Part shown: positions 1 through 9,250 of the stretch, piece after piece | How positions within the stretch are numbered: position 1 is the first letter of the stretch | How the letters are laid out: every line of letters starts with the position of its first letter | Assembly: GCA_003550305.1 (NCBI GenBank) | Contig: QKYT01000101.1 | Span: forward strand, 133,220 to 151,595 | Direction of reading: 5' to 3' | Source of the DNA: Glomus cerebriforme | Taxonomy: Eukaryota > Glomeromycota > Glomeromycetes > Glomerales > Glomeraceae | DNA: 18,376 bases | The notes under the pieces: model-generated | Databases searched by the model: none | Told to the model about the DNA's origin: nothing | What the model saw: the letters and a program-made list of their open reading frames with translations, nothing else | Program-made: the position numbers and the translations under genes

Positions 1-263
1 TTCTAAAACAAATAAATCGGTTATAGCATCTGATCAAATTTGCGTGACTTTTTTTTGATAATAAATTTAAATGTAATTGCAATTTAGGAATTTTGTTATT
101 TTAAAGTTTGAAATAATAAAACATGAAACGCGAACATTTATTATTAATTATAATTACATTTGAAGTAAATTTAAATATTTTAAGTAACGGTTCATTAAAA
201 TAATCCGCCATAAAAAACTTCATCACAAAAAGAGTTTTTTTTTTTAAAAATAATTTTTTTTTC

Positions 264-345
264 ATGAATATCTGGATAATATCCGTATATTTGGATAAAT
301 TATGAATCTGGATAATATCCGGATATTATCTGGATAAATTAGACA
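264..345. repeat. Imperfect tandem duplication with 20-bp palindrome
   Basis: Two adjacent copies of a roughly 40-bp unit can be read (about 264-303 and 304-345). Both carry CTGGATAATATCC followed by GGATAAATTA. The second copy contains a perfect 20-bp palindrome at 311-330 centred on TCCGGA. Further ATCCGGAT/ATTCGGAT pieces follow up to about 400. The patch could be the end of a decayed transposon or a locally amplified palindromic motif. It encodes no protein. Confidence 0.65.
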
Positions 346-602
346 GATATCCGGATTGGACGAATAAATGTAAATCAGATATTCGGATAGTCAGATCTAA
401 ACTCTGGTATGTAACAGCTTGTCAAGAACTATGTGGTTGAATTCATCAAATAGTTGTCCATCAATAAAATAAGATATTTTCTGATTCTGTCTGATAGAAG
501 AAAGATGAACCTGTAAATCAGATTTCATTATTAATAACTGAAAATTTTTTTGTTTATATTATATAATAATAAGTTTTAATTGTAAATTACAATTTTATAA
601 GT

Positions 603-665
603 TATACAAGTTTTACAAGTTTCATCAAGTTTTACAAGTTTTATAAGTTTTATTAAGTTTTGTTA
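603..665. repeat. 10-bp-period minisatellite-like array
   Basis: About six to seven head-to-tail copies of a 10-bp motif of the form ACAAGTTTTA are present, with substitutions (TCAAGTTTTA, TAAGTTTTAT). The period is visible by eye. No coding role is apparent. Confidence 0.7.
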
Positions 666-761
666 ATTTCACAATTTTTCATTTTATTAAAATTTTAACA
701 AAATATTTAAACTAATTTCACATACTTCAATTGCTAAATTCATTAGTTTCACCTAGAAATC

Positions 762-2312
762 TTACATCATAACTTTGCTAATATTAAGATTCACTTGCTC
801 TATATAAACTAATTTGTTTAGAGTCATTATACTTTTTAACATATGTATGATTATTATTTCTTTCTCAAATATTTTAAAGTTTATAAATAATAGAAAACTT
901 GCCAGACATCTGATTTGTTTATCCTCATCTATTTGAAGTAGCTTTACTCTTATGTATTTGTAAATATATTCCATCTATTTGCCAAAGACAGCATTATTCT
1001 TTAATTTATAATATATGATTTCAAACTTATTCCATTTGCCTTAGCTATTTTACATTTGTAAATATTTTTCTCAATTATCCATAAAGATTGTTGAAACTTA
1101 AGTACATCATAAATCTTTGTAATTTTTATCCTGGACTTTATATATGTCTAAAAAGCTTAATAATGCACTACATAATTCTTCTTAATAAAAAGGGTTTGGA
1201 TTAGCTTTTCATCTATTATATATATTCTTCTCCAATCTTTTTATTTTGCACTAATCTTTTATTATATAGGCTAAGCTAATTTTCTGGTATTATTTGCTTT
1301 TCTAGTGCTAGAGAATAATCTGCAAAGAAATTATATAAGTATATTAGAACTTCTAAATTAACTTCAGTTATACTATATAACTTATTTCTGTATCAGGCAT
1401 AATGCTTTAAATATTTGGTACTTTCTCTGATCCCATTTTATTCAAAATTTCTGTAAGTATGTATTGGATCATTGCATCTAAATATAAAGTATTCATATTC
1501 TTATATATAATCCAAAAATTTGATTTGCTAGGATTATAGTTAGGACATTACAAATTATTAGCTTTAGTATATTGGTGACTTACTATTATTATCCCTTCAT
1601 GAATTCCATTTTTTATTATCAAATACTCATCCATATTTGTTATAAACTTGAGTTCAACTCCACTATTCTTGTAAGAATTATTGAACATTTCAAGTACTGA
1701 TACATAATGGAAAGGATCTAAGCTATTATCCTATAAGTATATAATAGTATAATTCATGAATACATAATAAGCAAGTAAAAGTATATCAGTTTCAAGATAA
1801 AAGTTATGATAGTCTTCAAAATTCTGCATTTTAAATTCTTGCCATATTTTTTATATATATTTGTAATCCTTCATGAAGATTTAAATAAAAATGTTTCCTA
1901 GATAAAAGACTTGTTCTGTTAAATTTATCCTGAATTTATCCAATTATATGAAAATATATTCTTTTGAAAAAGTACTAGTTTAATTTTTTTTATTAAATAA
2001 TCTTTTTTAGTAAAATACTTAACAGTTAAGAGAAATTTTTCAAGTTTTTTATTTAGACATTTAACTAATTTATCAAGTTCTATTTTTATATGTTGAAATT
2101 ATTAAGAAATCAGAGCTAACTAACATTTATGACTTTGTATTTTTTTATAATTTTTGAAATGCAATTTAGCTTATCAGTTATAAACTTGCTTATAACTTTT
2201 ATAAACAGATGAGAGTTATATTCCAAAAATTATAACAGATAAGAGGCATTTTGGTTTTAAAAAAGCCTATGCATAACTTTTTATTACAAGAGTCATGAGC
2301 TGAATTTCAGTA
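762..2312 (-). pseudogene. Decayed family B DNA polymerase (Polinton/linear-plasmid type) relic
   Basis: Read on the minus strand from about 2312 down to 762, successive frames give the order of blocks of a protein-primed family B DNA polymerase (DNA_pol_B_2 type, as in Polinton/Maverick elements and linear plasmids). In order: an upstream Cys/His-type patch (AHDSCNKK, about 2278-2300); an exonuclease-side block (YNSHLFIK, about 2200); a block reading KFNRTSLLSRKHF (near 1900); DYHNFYLETDILLLA (about 1740-1830); the polymerase A block (about 1472-1500, NMNTLYLDAM); and the B block (NNAVFG, 981-1001). The last open stretch ends at 762, before any C block with its metal-binding aspartates. There are many in-frame stops and frameshifts. 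In block A the position normally held by the catalytic Asp reads Asn. It is a dead copy. Family assignment rests on recognised blocks, not on a search; the exact parent element (Polinton or plasmid) is not decidable here. Confidence 0.8.
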
Positions 2313-4059
2313 CTTTCTATTCATATAATTATGATCTTTTACTTTTTAATTAAACTTCTTGATATCTTTTCTGTATTTTTTTTTTTCAGAATGGTCTTTT
2401 TCCATATTATAAATATGAAAAAAAGAAATCAAACTGATAATTGTTTGATTTAAAAATAAAGACAATTATAATAAATTTAATAATACAAATAAAATAATTT
2501 CAACCTCTTGCATTATGCATTTGATAATAGAAATCCTATAATTTTAATAATACAGACAAATAATTGCAAATTTACAATTGAAAGTATCATTTTGAAAAAA
2601 ATCTCAACTTAAATTAAATTTGAGTTTAATTTGAATTTAAAAGCAAAACAACTTATATTTAATATAATACAACCAATTTTAATAAAAAGTAAATAATTTT
2701 ATAACAAATTTTTTTTTATTTAATATGTAAATTATATTTAATAAAAATATTAAAAAATTAAATTCTGATAACATAAATTCAATATAAATTAAATTCAAAT
2801 TAAATTTTATGGAACTTTAATAAATAAAGAATATAAAATAATACTACAAATAGTATATATTATTGATAGAATTATTAATAATCATCAGTTCATGTGATAT
2901 ATTATATAAATAGATTGATTAATTAAATGATCATCAGTAATTCATTTTATGTGTTTTTTATTATAAAAAATAAAAACTACAGAATAAACTAATTAATTTT
3001 ACTCTAATAAAAAAGTTAAATATAATTTAAATAATAAAAAAAGAAGGAGAAGGAGAAAATAATAAAAATAATAAAAAAATTATTATTTAGATAGAATTAT
3101 TTTAAATTATATTTTTTTGGTAAAAAAAATATATAAAGAATATAAAATAAAGACAAAAATATTAATTTTAAAAAGACTTCAATAGTAAGCATATTAACAA
3201 GTATTTTCAAAATTATTATTAATAGTAAGAAATTATTTATTATATATATATATAAGTAACTAATATTGCTTATGAGCAACTTTTTTTGTTGTCATTAATA
3301 CTATTACCAGATAAAGTTATTTTATGCACTAAATTATAATTGAAAAAAGTATTTATAAATACAAATAATTAATCATTATTATTAAATTATAGTAAAAATA
3401 TTCATGTAATTAAATATGCATAATATAACTTACATGAATTATATAATTCACGCATTTTACGTATTTTGCATAAATGGATATATAAATGCACAATAATAAA
3501 GACATTTTTAGCAAAATTTTAAGGAGTAAAAAAAAGTAAAAAAGTATAAAATAAACTAGAATTCGGTGGGTGATAGTGGAGGGTAGAATGGGGTTAAAGG
3601 ATGGAAATTCTAAGTTTTTTTTAGTAATTTTAACAATAATAAAAATCAAATTATTTTACATAAATAAGATTATAAAAATAATTAAATAAATCTTAAAAAA
3701 AAAAAATATTTTATTATTAATTATATAATTTTAAAGCAAATTTATATATTTAAATACAGTTCAGAACCTTAAAAAACTGAATTTAAACTGAATCTAAATG
3801 CACATTAACATCTCTAAATTCAGGTAATTAGTTAATGGACTGATCTATACTATAATTATTTTATCTGCCATATTTTTAATTTTACTGCTAAAATTAATTC
3901 AGCAAGTTAATTTAATTACAGCATATTGGCATTTACAAAACTCAAAACCATAATTATTATGTTATAATATGTCAGGTATAATTCCATAATTAAATTAATT
4001 ATGCTAGGAAGTGTAATTGGAACTTTCATCCCAAAACTTTCATAATGGTATTGTGTCGA
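2313..4059. other. AT-rich intergenic region, no gene seen
   Basis: This is extremely AT-rich DNA. Short open frames exist but are low-complexity Ile/Leu/Asn/Lys strings with no domain signal. It contains a perfect 16-bp inverted repeat pair (TTTAATTTGAATTTAA at 2625-2640 and its complement at 2789-2804), which could bound a small foldback element but could also arise by chance in DNA this AT-rich. A G-rich patch sits at about 3564-3604. Confidence 0.6.
3564..3604 (+). other. G-rich island in AT-rich DNA
   Basis: The stretch contains GGTGGG, GGAGGG and GGGG runs within about 40 bases, in surroundings with almost no G. It could form a G-rich structure on the plus strand, but only three runs reach three or more Gs, so a canonical three-tetrad quadruplex is not supported. 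It may be a remnant of a foreign or repeated sequence. Confidence 0.35.
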
Positions 4060-4099
4060 ACATTATATTGAGAAAATGATTAATCAGATAAATAAAGAA

Positions 4100-4560
4100 A
4101 AAAAAAATCAAATTATTATGAAACTGGAGATTTAATGAGAATTTCTATTTCTAAAATTGATCATTTTGGTATTGATTGGCCAACACTTTTATGCAAAACT
4201 CTAGAAAAATTTAATGATTAATGTCTTTTATTTATATAGAAAATTTGATCCACTTGGTATTATTGCCATTTTCAAAATGGTGTGTGCTGGTATATTCAGA
4301 TGAGAAAAAAACTACCAGTATTCTTTTATGAATACCAGCCAATATTTATAACTATTAGCTGGTAGTTTTTTTCTCATCTAAATATACCAGCACACACCAT
4401 TTTAAAAATGGTGATAAACAATTTCCACAATTTCCAGAACTTGAAATAATACTCACAAATACAATTACTGTTATATGTCTTCAAAATGTAGGGTTAACTA
4501 CTGAAACTATTTGTAATTGTAAAGGAAATTGCAATAGTAAAAAGTGAGAATTTGTAGTAC
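4100..4560 (+). pseudogene. Transposon-protein C-terminal relic interrupted by foldback element
   Basis: On the plus strand, a decayed reading frame runs YETGDLMRISISKIDHFGI then DWPTLLCKTLEKFN (about 4115-4220). After a frameshift it continues through INVFYLYRKFDPLGI up to 4262. It resumes after the insert with KQFPQFPELE and a Cys-containing stretch (ICNCKGNCNSKK) before a stop. I recognise this as the tail of a mobile-element protein (integrase or transposase-associated) ending in a Cys-rich segment. The exact superfamily is uncertain. The frame is broken by stops, a frameshift, and the insertion at 4263-4414, so it is not functional. Confidence 0.6.
4263..4414. mobile_element. 152-bp foldback/MITE-like element with TA target duplication
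   Basis: Two long inverted arms, 4266-4318 and 4359-4411, match at 51 of 53 positions by direct comparison, separated by a 40-bp spacer. Each arm starts with its own near-palindrome (CCATTTTCAAAATGG). The element is flanked by TA on both sides (4261-4262 and 4415-4416). Removing the element plus one TA joins the flanking transposon relic in a continuous frame (PLGI followed by KQFP), as expected for an insertion that duplicated TA. TA duplication is typical of Tc1/mariner-related MITEs, so that class is inferred. No protein is encoded. The spacer holds a second inverted pair (TACCAGC 4333-4339 with GCTGGTA 4358-4364). Confidence 0.85.
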
Positions 4561-4700
4561 CAGAAAGATACATTTTAGCAGTAATTTTTCCTTGCTTTTT
4601 AACCAGTATCTGACGTAGGTTATGATTTATGACTAACAGCTAAGTTCTTTTGCATCCTAAAGAATCAGTAACACATCAACACATCATTAAGTGTGAATTA

Positions 4701-4718
4701 TCACGTGACAGGACGCGT
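4701..4718. promoter_or_regulatory. CACGTG and ACGCGT boxes upstream of Timeless gene
   Basis: TCACGTGA lies at 4701-4708 and ACGCGT at 4713-4718, the latter ending 46 bases before the Timeless ATG. CACGTG is the known core of bHLH (Cbf1-like) sites. ACGCGT is the MluI cell-cycle box recognised by MBF in yeasts and enriched at G1/S replication genes. Function here is inferred from sequence and position. Confidence 0.45.
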
Positions 4719-4764
4719 CAATAAATATTCTAGGGCAGGACTTTTTTTTTTGTAGGTAGATAAA

Positions 4765-7108
4765 ATGAAAAGAACAACTTCCGATAGTTCTATTGATAGT
4801 AATAACAAGAGTATTGTTAATAGAAGAGAGAAACAGAAACGTTCTCAACGCGCCAAAAATGAGAACGAATACTTGAATTCAATTAGCAAAAACGTCGGCT
4901 TGATAGGAGAATCGATTAAAGTTTTTACGCGTGATAACGGCTCGTATAATCTTTTTATTCCCGGGATAAATGTTCCTTTATTACTTCAAGAAATTAATAA
5001 GATGATTTATAAAGAAAGAGAATGTTTCATAACCCTTTACAAGTTAGAGTTTATGGAATCACGACTGTTCCCTCTACTTCTTTTAAACAACCGTCTTGAA
5101 GATAATTCACAAAGAGAAATTTCACGGATATGCGGTAAAAACAATAATATTTAAATAATGATTTCATTTGATTAATTTAATTTTACTAATTATCATTCTC
5201 ATTTATGGATAGTTGAACTGTTTACTCGAATGACCAAAATTTATCCAATTAATAAAAATCTCACTGATTTACCGTTTCTAAAGATAAATTCTGCTTACAA
5301 GGAATTATTTATATTGAATATTTCAATAATTCGAAACATTCGTAATATGTTACAATGGCATTTAAAATTGGTTAATAGAAGTAATGATAATAAAAAGTTT
5401 ATTCATCTTCTGCTTCTGATTTGTCGTAATCTTCTGGCAATTAAAGACGCTCCTGGCTCTGGAAACCTTACTGTTAATGAGAAATTAAAATCTCATTTTG
5501 ATTTGATCGTTCTATTTTGTAACGAGAATCTTATTGAGCTCTTTATAATTATGGCGAGTGATCAAAAGGAGGCTGTTTGGCATACACTTATTTTCGAGAT
5601 TTTTTATCATATTCTTGAGCATAATAGCTCCAAAGATCTATTTATAGACCCGAGAATGGTATGAGCTTGTATTTGATTAATATTACTTATTTTTAATTTT
5701 TATTCACTATTAATTAATCTTATTTATAGGAAGCATCATCCAAAGGAGTTAAATTAATGGAACAAGTGAAAAATAAACAAGATGAAACACGTAAAAAATT
5801 TTCTAAAGTTTGTCCTAAAGTTTGGATAGATACTAAAAAAGGTTATGAGAAACCTGTAGATATTCGACAAACCTGGCAGGAAACACCGAAATTTGGCTCA
5901 GTCAGGCTGAAGGAAAAGGTAGAGAATGGGCAGGAAATTTTGGTAAATATTTGTTAATTGTTAAATTTATATTTTCTTTAATCTAATTTTTATTTCATTT
6001 ATAGAGTGAGACTCTTAATAAGAAAAAACGCGTAGTTCTTGATGACCAAACTCGAAAATGCATGAAAACAACTTCATTAAAGATAATTACAAGCAATGCG
6101 TTTAAAGGTATTTTTTTTATAAGATAAACTTTTTATTTTGATTTATTAATTATGTATTTTATTTGTAGTTCTCATAAGCACGATTCAGAAAGAAATTAAG
6201 GCCAAATTTGATAAACCTGACATAAATAAGATCATTGCTCATTATCTGTATTTAGTTGATTATATTTTAAATTTCAGGATATTTTTTCTAAGGGATGAAG
6301 TCTTGTTGTCAAATGTAAATGAGGTATCTGGTATTTCTCAAGTACAGCCTGCCGTAACTATCGAAACGTTTGAATGGACGTTTTCTTTATTAGTAAAACG
6401 CGAATCTGAAGAGGTTATATTAAATTGCGAACATCCATTTTTTATTCATATAAGTATCACTATAAATATACTTAAATTATTTTTTTTTTTCTGTAGAATC
6501 CGAGTCGTATTTTACAGTACGCGTTCAAGTGCTTAAAGAATATGTTATCAACAATAAGACAAGTTGCACTGAATGAGTCAAATCGCGAACATATTTTGTC
6601 TATATTAAAATACATTTATGACAATGAAGCTTATGCCAACCGTATCCTTGATCTTCTTAAAAATATAGAAAATCTTACTTTCAAAGAACAAAAGGCATTA
6701 CTTTCTGCTGTTCATACTTATTTAGAGGTGTTGGATCATTATGAAGGAATGACACAATTGTTTGATGGATTTCAACGAAAATTCGTCTCTGATGAGGTTA
6801 TAAAAAACTATTGTAAGGTCCTGGAGGAATATAGTAAATTAGATGATGAAGAACTCAATTGTATAGTAGAATTTTTTTATCGTATCTGGTATAAATATGA
6901 TCTTGAAAGGATGTTTTATAAGATAACGATTGTTTTTATTTTTAATCGTATCTTGGGTGATCTTGGGCATCGTCAAAGACTATCATTGGCTCAGCATGAA
7001 TTAATGTCATTCATTTTAAATATTAGTAACAAGTTACTTAGTGAACTTTCAAAGAATCCTTTGTTGTATGTTGAACTTTTGTATCCCAAAAGTTCTGAAG
7101 ATTGTTAA
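4765..7108 (+). CDS. Timeless/Tof1/Swi1-family fork-protection protein
   Basis: Six exons: 4765-5134, 5213-5658, 5730-5942, 6005-6107, 6169-6413, 6497-7108. All introns are GT-AG and 61-83 nt; the first has a TACTAAT branch-like motif. The joined frame is 662 residues. The protein should act in the Timeless-Tipin complex that stabilises stalled forks and couples helicase to polymerase. Support: an all-helical N-terminal block from about residue 45; RNLLAI (195-200); MASDQKEAVWHTL (237-249) at the position of the family's conserved 'ser-rich acidic-W' block; YLYLVDYILNF (403-413); NYCKVLEEYSKL (563-574); and a terminal PLLYVELLYPKSSEDC that matches the family's FVELLF-type block. The chain stops right after that block, so it lacks the long C-terminal part present in Swi1 or Tof1. 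The fifth intron uses a weak donor (GTTATA) and is the least certain junction. The ATG at 4765 follows a T-run and a CACGTG/ACGCGT promoter. AATAAA sits at 7148-7153. Confidence 0.85.
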
Positions 7109-7311
7109 TTACTATAACAAGGCTAATCGCAAGAGTTAAAATAATGGAATAAAAATTTGGGTAAGATAGAACGATGGTAATTTATTTCTTTGTTAATTTT
7201 AAACATTAGAATTTTTTAACAAGAAAAATGTAAAAATTATCATATGTTGAGCTTTATTATACATATATATGTTGTAATGAAATCAAAAACGAAGCGTTCA
7301 TTTCATTTATT

Positions 7312-7781
7312 TTATTTATTTTGTTTTATGCTTTCTCCATTGTTGCATTCACTTTTATCTTGATCTTTTTTTTCTAATCCATTTTTCCATCTTTCACAAA
7401 TCACTATATGTATGCAAATAAATGAAGATAAATTATCCTAGCACAAAATACGGAATTCATTTTAATATGAATCACCTGATATAGCTTCATAATTCCTAGT
7501 CATTATTTCTAAGTCCTGTAAAACTTGTTTTGTGAAAATATCTACACTTGTTAAGCTTGCTCGAAGTGTACGAAGTGTTTGTAATTCCTTTGTAAATAAT
7601 GATTTCAAAGAAGGTTATTAAGCATTGTACTGAAACGCGTATAAATAAAGAAATCAATATATAATTTTATATTTTTATAAGAAATTAAAAAATGTCGCGT
7701 TTTTTTTTAAATATTTAACTATATATATACCTGAAAATTTGATTGATCATTTTTCGAAATTTGACTATTGTTAGTTGACAT
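7312..7781 (-). CDS. DAD2: Probable DASH complex subunit Dad2
   Basis: Read on the minus strand. Exons are 7781-7731, 7587-7476 and 7403-7312, joined by GT-AG introns of 143 and 72 nt. They give 84 residues with phases matching exactly (0, then 1). The protein starts MSTNNSQISKNDQSNF. It then forms one amphipathic helix of the pattern ELQTLRTLRASL...QVLQDLEIM, followed by NYEAIS and ICERWKNGL. This fits the Dad2 plan: a short N-terminus, an EL-x-x-L-x-x-L helix, and a conserved x-x-W-x-N-x-hydrophobic segment near the end. The tail is hydrophilic. Dad2 is part of the fungal DASH/Dam1 ring that couples kinetochores to microtubules. Family length is about 90-130 residues, so 84 is short but plausible. 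The gene is divergent from PFD1 (155 bp between starts) and convergent with Timeless. Another short kinetochore or coiled-coil protein cannot be excluded by eye; gene structure is more certain than identity. Confidence 0.6.
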
Positions 7782-7849
7782 TATGTATTTAAAGAACAAA
7801 CGTTTTTGTCAAAGAAACAAATCCAAAGTTGATGAAAAATCGTCACATT

Positions 7850-7857
7850 TCACGTGA
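7850..7857. promoter_or_regulatory. CACGTG box in shared Dad2/PFD1 promoter
   Basis: TCACGTGA is located between the divergent starts at 7781 (-) and 7937 (+), about 70 and 80 bases from each. It is the only strong palindromic site in the 155-bp intergenic region. A role as a bidirectional promoter element is inferred. Confidence 0.45.
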
Positions 7858-7936
7858 TTATTTCTATAACGTACTTTGTGTGACAAAAGAATATTTTAAT
7901 GCAAATTTTTCTTGTAGAAACAAAGAATTAACAAAA

Positions 7937-8447
7937 ATGTCGATTCCTGACGACGCTTTGCGCAAGGTGATAATTTATGTTATTATGATATTTTTTCAAT
8001 ATCGCATTTTTTTTAAAAAATTTTTTTAATGTTATAATAGGTTTTGATTGAACTTCAAAACAGACTTGTCGACAGTAATCGACAATTAGCCACCGTAAAA
8101 ACTCAAATACAAATAAAAGAACGGGAAAAACGTTTAGCTGAGCTTACTAAAAAAGAATTGTCGGCACTTGAAAAGGATACCAAGACTTATAAATCAGTTG
8201 GAAAAGCGTATGTACTGTATAAATATTAATTTCTTTTTTTTTTTGAAAAAAAACAAGGTTATTTAAATAAAATAACTTCTTTTTTAGGTTTATTAAAGCT
8301 GATTTATCAGTTTTAAATAGAGAAATGGACGATAAATTTGCAAAAGCTACAAGTGATCTTGTTACTTTGGATAAATCTAAAAAGTATTTAGAAAGAAATA
8401 TTAGTGATTCACAAAATGGTTTAAGAGAAATTGTAGGACGTCCATGA
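7937..8447 (+). CDS. PFD1: Prefoldin subunit 1
   Basis: Exons are 7937-7966, 8041-8207 and 8288-8447, with GT-AG introns of 74 and 80 nt. They give 118 residues, close to the usual 120 or so for this beta-type subunit. The architecture is an N-terminal coiled coil (IELQNRLVDSNRQLATVKTQ), a short central hairpin region including TYKSVGKAFIKAD (the family's 'Y-x-x-V-G-R-x-F' block), and a C-terminal coiled coil ending KSKKYLERNISDSQNGLREI. In the cytosol, prefoldin hands unfolded actin and tubulin to the CCT/TRiC chaperonin. The start at 7937 (MSIPDDALRK) is chosen because it gives the family length. An in-frame ATG at 7832 would add 35 residues with no family resemblance and would put the CACGTG box inside the coding sequence. 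AATAAA occurs at 8456-8461, just after the stop. Confidence 0.92.
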
Positions 8448-8760
8448 AAAAAAATAATAAAATTATGTACGATTTATTTATTTTCCTTCTGAAAAAAAAA
8501 AATTTTTGCATCTATGGAAGTTACTGATGAAGAAGGATATCGCGATGGATCTGTTATTTGTAGCTGATGTGGGTTAGCAATATTAAGTGTGCTTAAAACT
8601 TTAGCATCCAGATAATATGCAAAATAATTGAAATATTAAACTTAAGAAATTTGGAGAACATTTTATTTTTGTCACGCAAATTTTAATTTTGTTTTTTGTC
8701 GTCCATAATCCAACTATAAATTCATGATTAGAAATATTCTTGCATTTCAAATTACCCTAA
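8448..8760. other. Convergent intergenic region, no gene
   Basis: This is the space between the 3' ends of PFD1 (+) and CENP-W (-). It should hold both 3' UTRs. A short plus-strand frame at 8514-8567 (16 sense codons after ATG) is the only non-AT-rich patch and has no recognised family. Confidence 0.6.
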
Positions 8761-9156
8761 TTACCCTTGGAAGTCTTGTAAAACTTTCTATTAAGATAAA
8801 ATTATAAATAATTAAAGTAGAAATCCAGAAATTATGCTCGCAGTTCACAATTTTTGACTTACTTCCAAAGCGGCTTTAACATGTCTTTTTTCAATAACAT
8901 TTTCTCTACCAGCTTCAGCTTCAGAATTAGCTTCTTGTGCTAATTTTTGAAGGAATATCATGCAATTAAGGTAAATCTAATATAATTTAATTTATAAAGA
9001 AGTGATAAACGCGTAAAAATGATAAGAATAAAATGAAAAAGCTTTCCTAAAAGACATATAAACGCGTACCAAAACATCAACATTCTTGCTTAATGCTTTA
9101 GATTGGTGTGATTTTATGATCCTTTTAAGTGTAGCACGTGGATAAAGTGAAGGCAT
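8761..9156 (-). CDS. CENP-W histone-fold kinetochore protein
   Basis: Minus strand, three exons: 9156-9070, 8976-8863 and 8787-8761. GT-AG introns are 93 and 75 nt; the second has a perfect GTAAGT donor. The product is 75 residues, a compact histone fold close to vertebrate CENP-W (88 aa). It begins MPSLYPRATLKRIIK. The central helix reads DVLIYLNCMIFLQKLAQEAN (27-46), which carries the CENP-W signature of D-L/V-L followed by LNC and an LA-x-E segment. It ends NVIEKRHVKAALEKVLQDF, equivalent to the VI-x-K-x-HV-x-AA histone-fold alpha3. CENP-W pairs with CENP-T in the inner kinetochore (CENP-T-W-S-X). Reading through the second donor would give an alternative tail (VSQKL) that fits the family less well. 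Two ACGCGT motifs lie in intron 1. Divergent from the RTC4 gene. Confidence 0.85.
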
Positions 9157-9250
9157 TTTGGTAAATAAAATTCTTTGACTTGGAACAATAAAAAATTATC
9201 TGTTATATGTACTATCAATTATCAATTAGTGAGTTGATTAATTATTTAAT

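Larger units (their letters stand above)
1..761. other. AT-rich non-coding region with short repeats
   Basis: I see no credible coding sequence here. The stretch is AT-rich and contains two distinct repeat patches, listed separately: an imperfect tandem duplication with a perfect 20-bp palindrome (264-345), and a 10-bp-period array (603-665). It ends where a decayed DNA polymerase reading frame on the minus strand breaks off. Confidence 0.6.

Noticed and set aside
3097..3279. Minus-strand 60-codon hydrophobic frame resembling a membrane peptide
   Set aside because: It is low-complexity Ile/Leu/Tyr from AT-rich DNA, with no promoter or homology signal.
3410..3649. Minus-strand 79-codon frame across the G-rich patch
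   Set aside because: The sequence is mostly low complexity. A short NLEFPSFNPILP stretch could be a repeat fragment, but I cannot tie it to a family.
6319..6496. Alternative earlier donor (GAG/GTATCTGG) for the fifth Timeless intron
   Set aside because: It has a better donor sequence but would delete the FEWTFSLL segment, which reads as genuine family sequence. The downstream GTTATA donor keeps it and remains in phase.
8514..8567. Short plus-strand frame (MEVTDEEGYRDGS...) between PFD1 and CENP-W
   Set aside because: Composition looks protein-like, but it is 17 codons long with no fitting splice extension in either direction.
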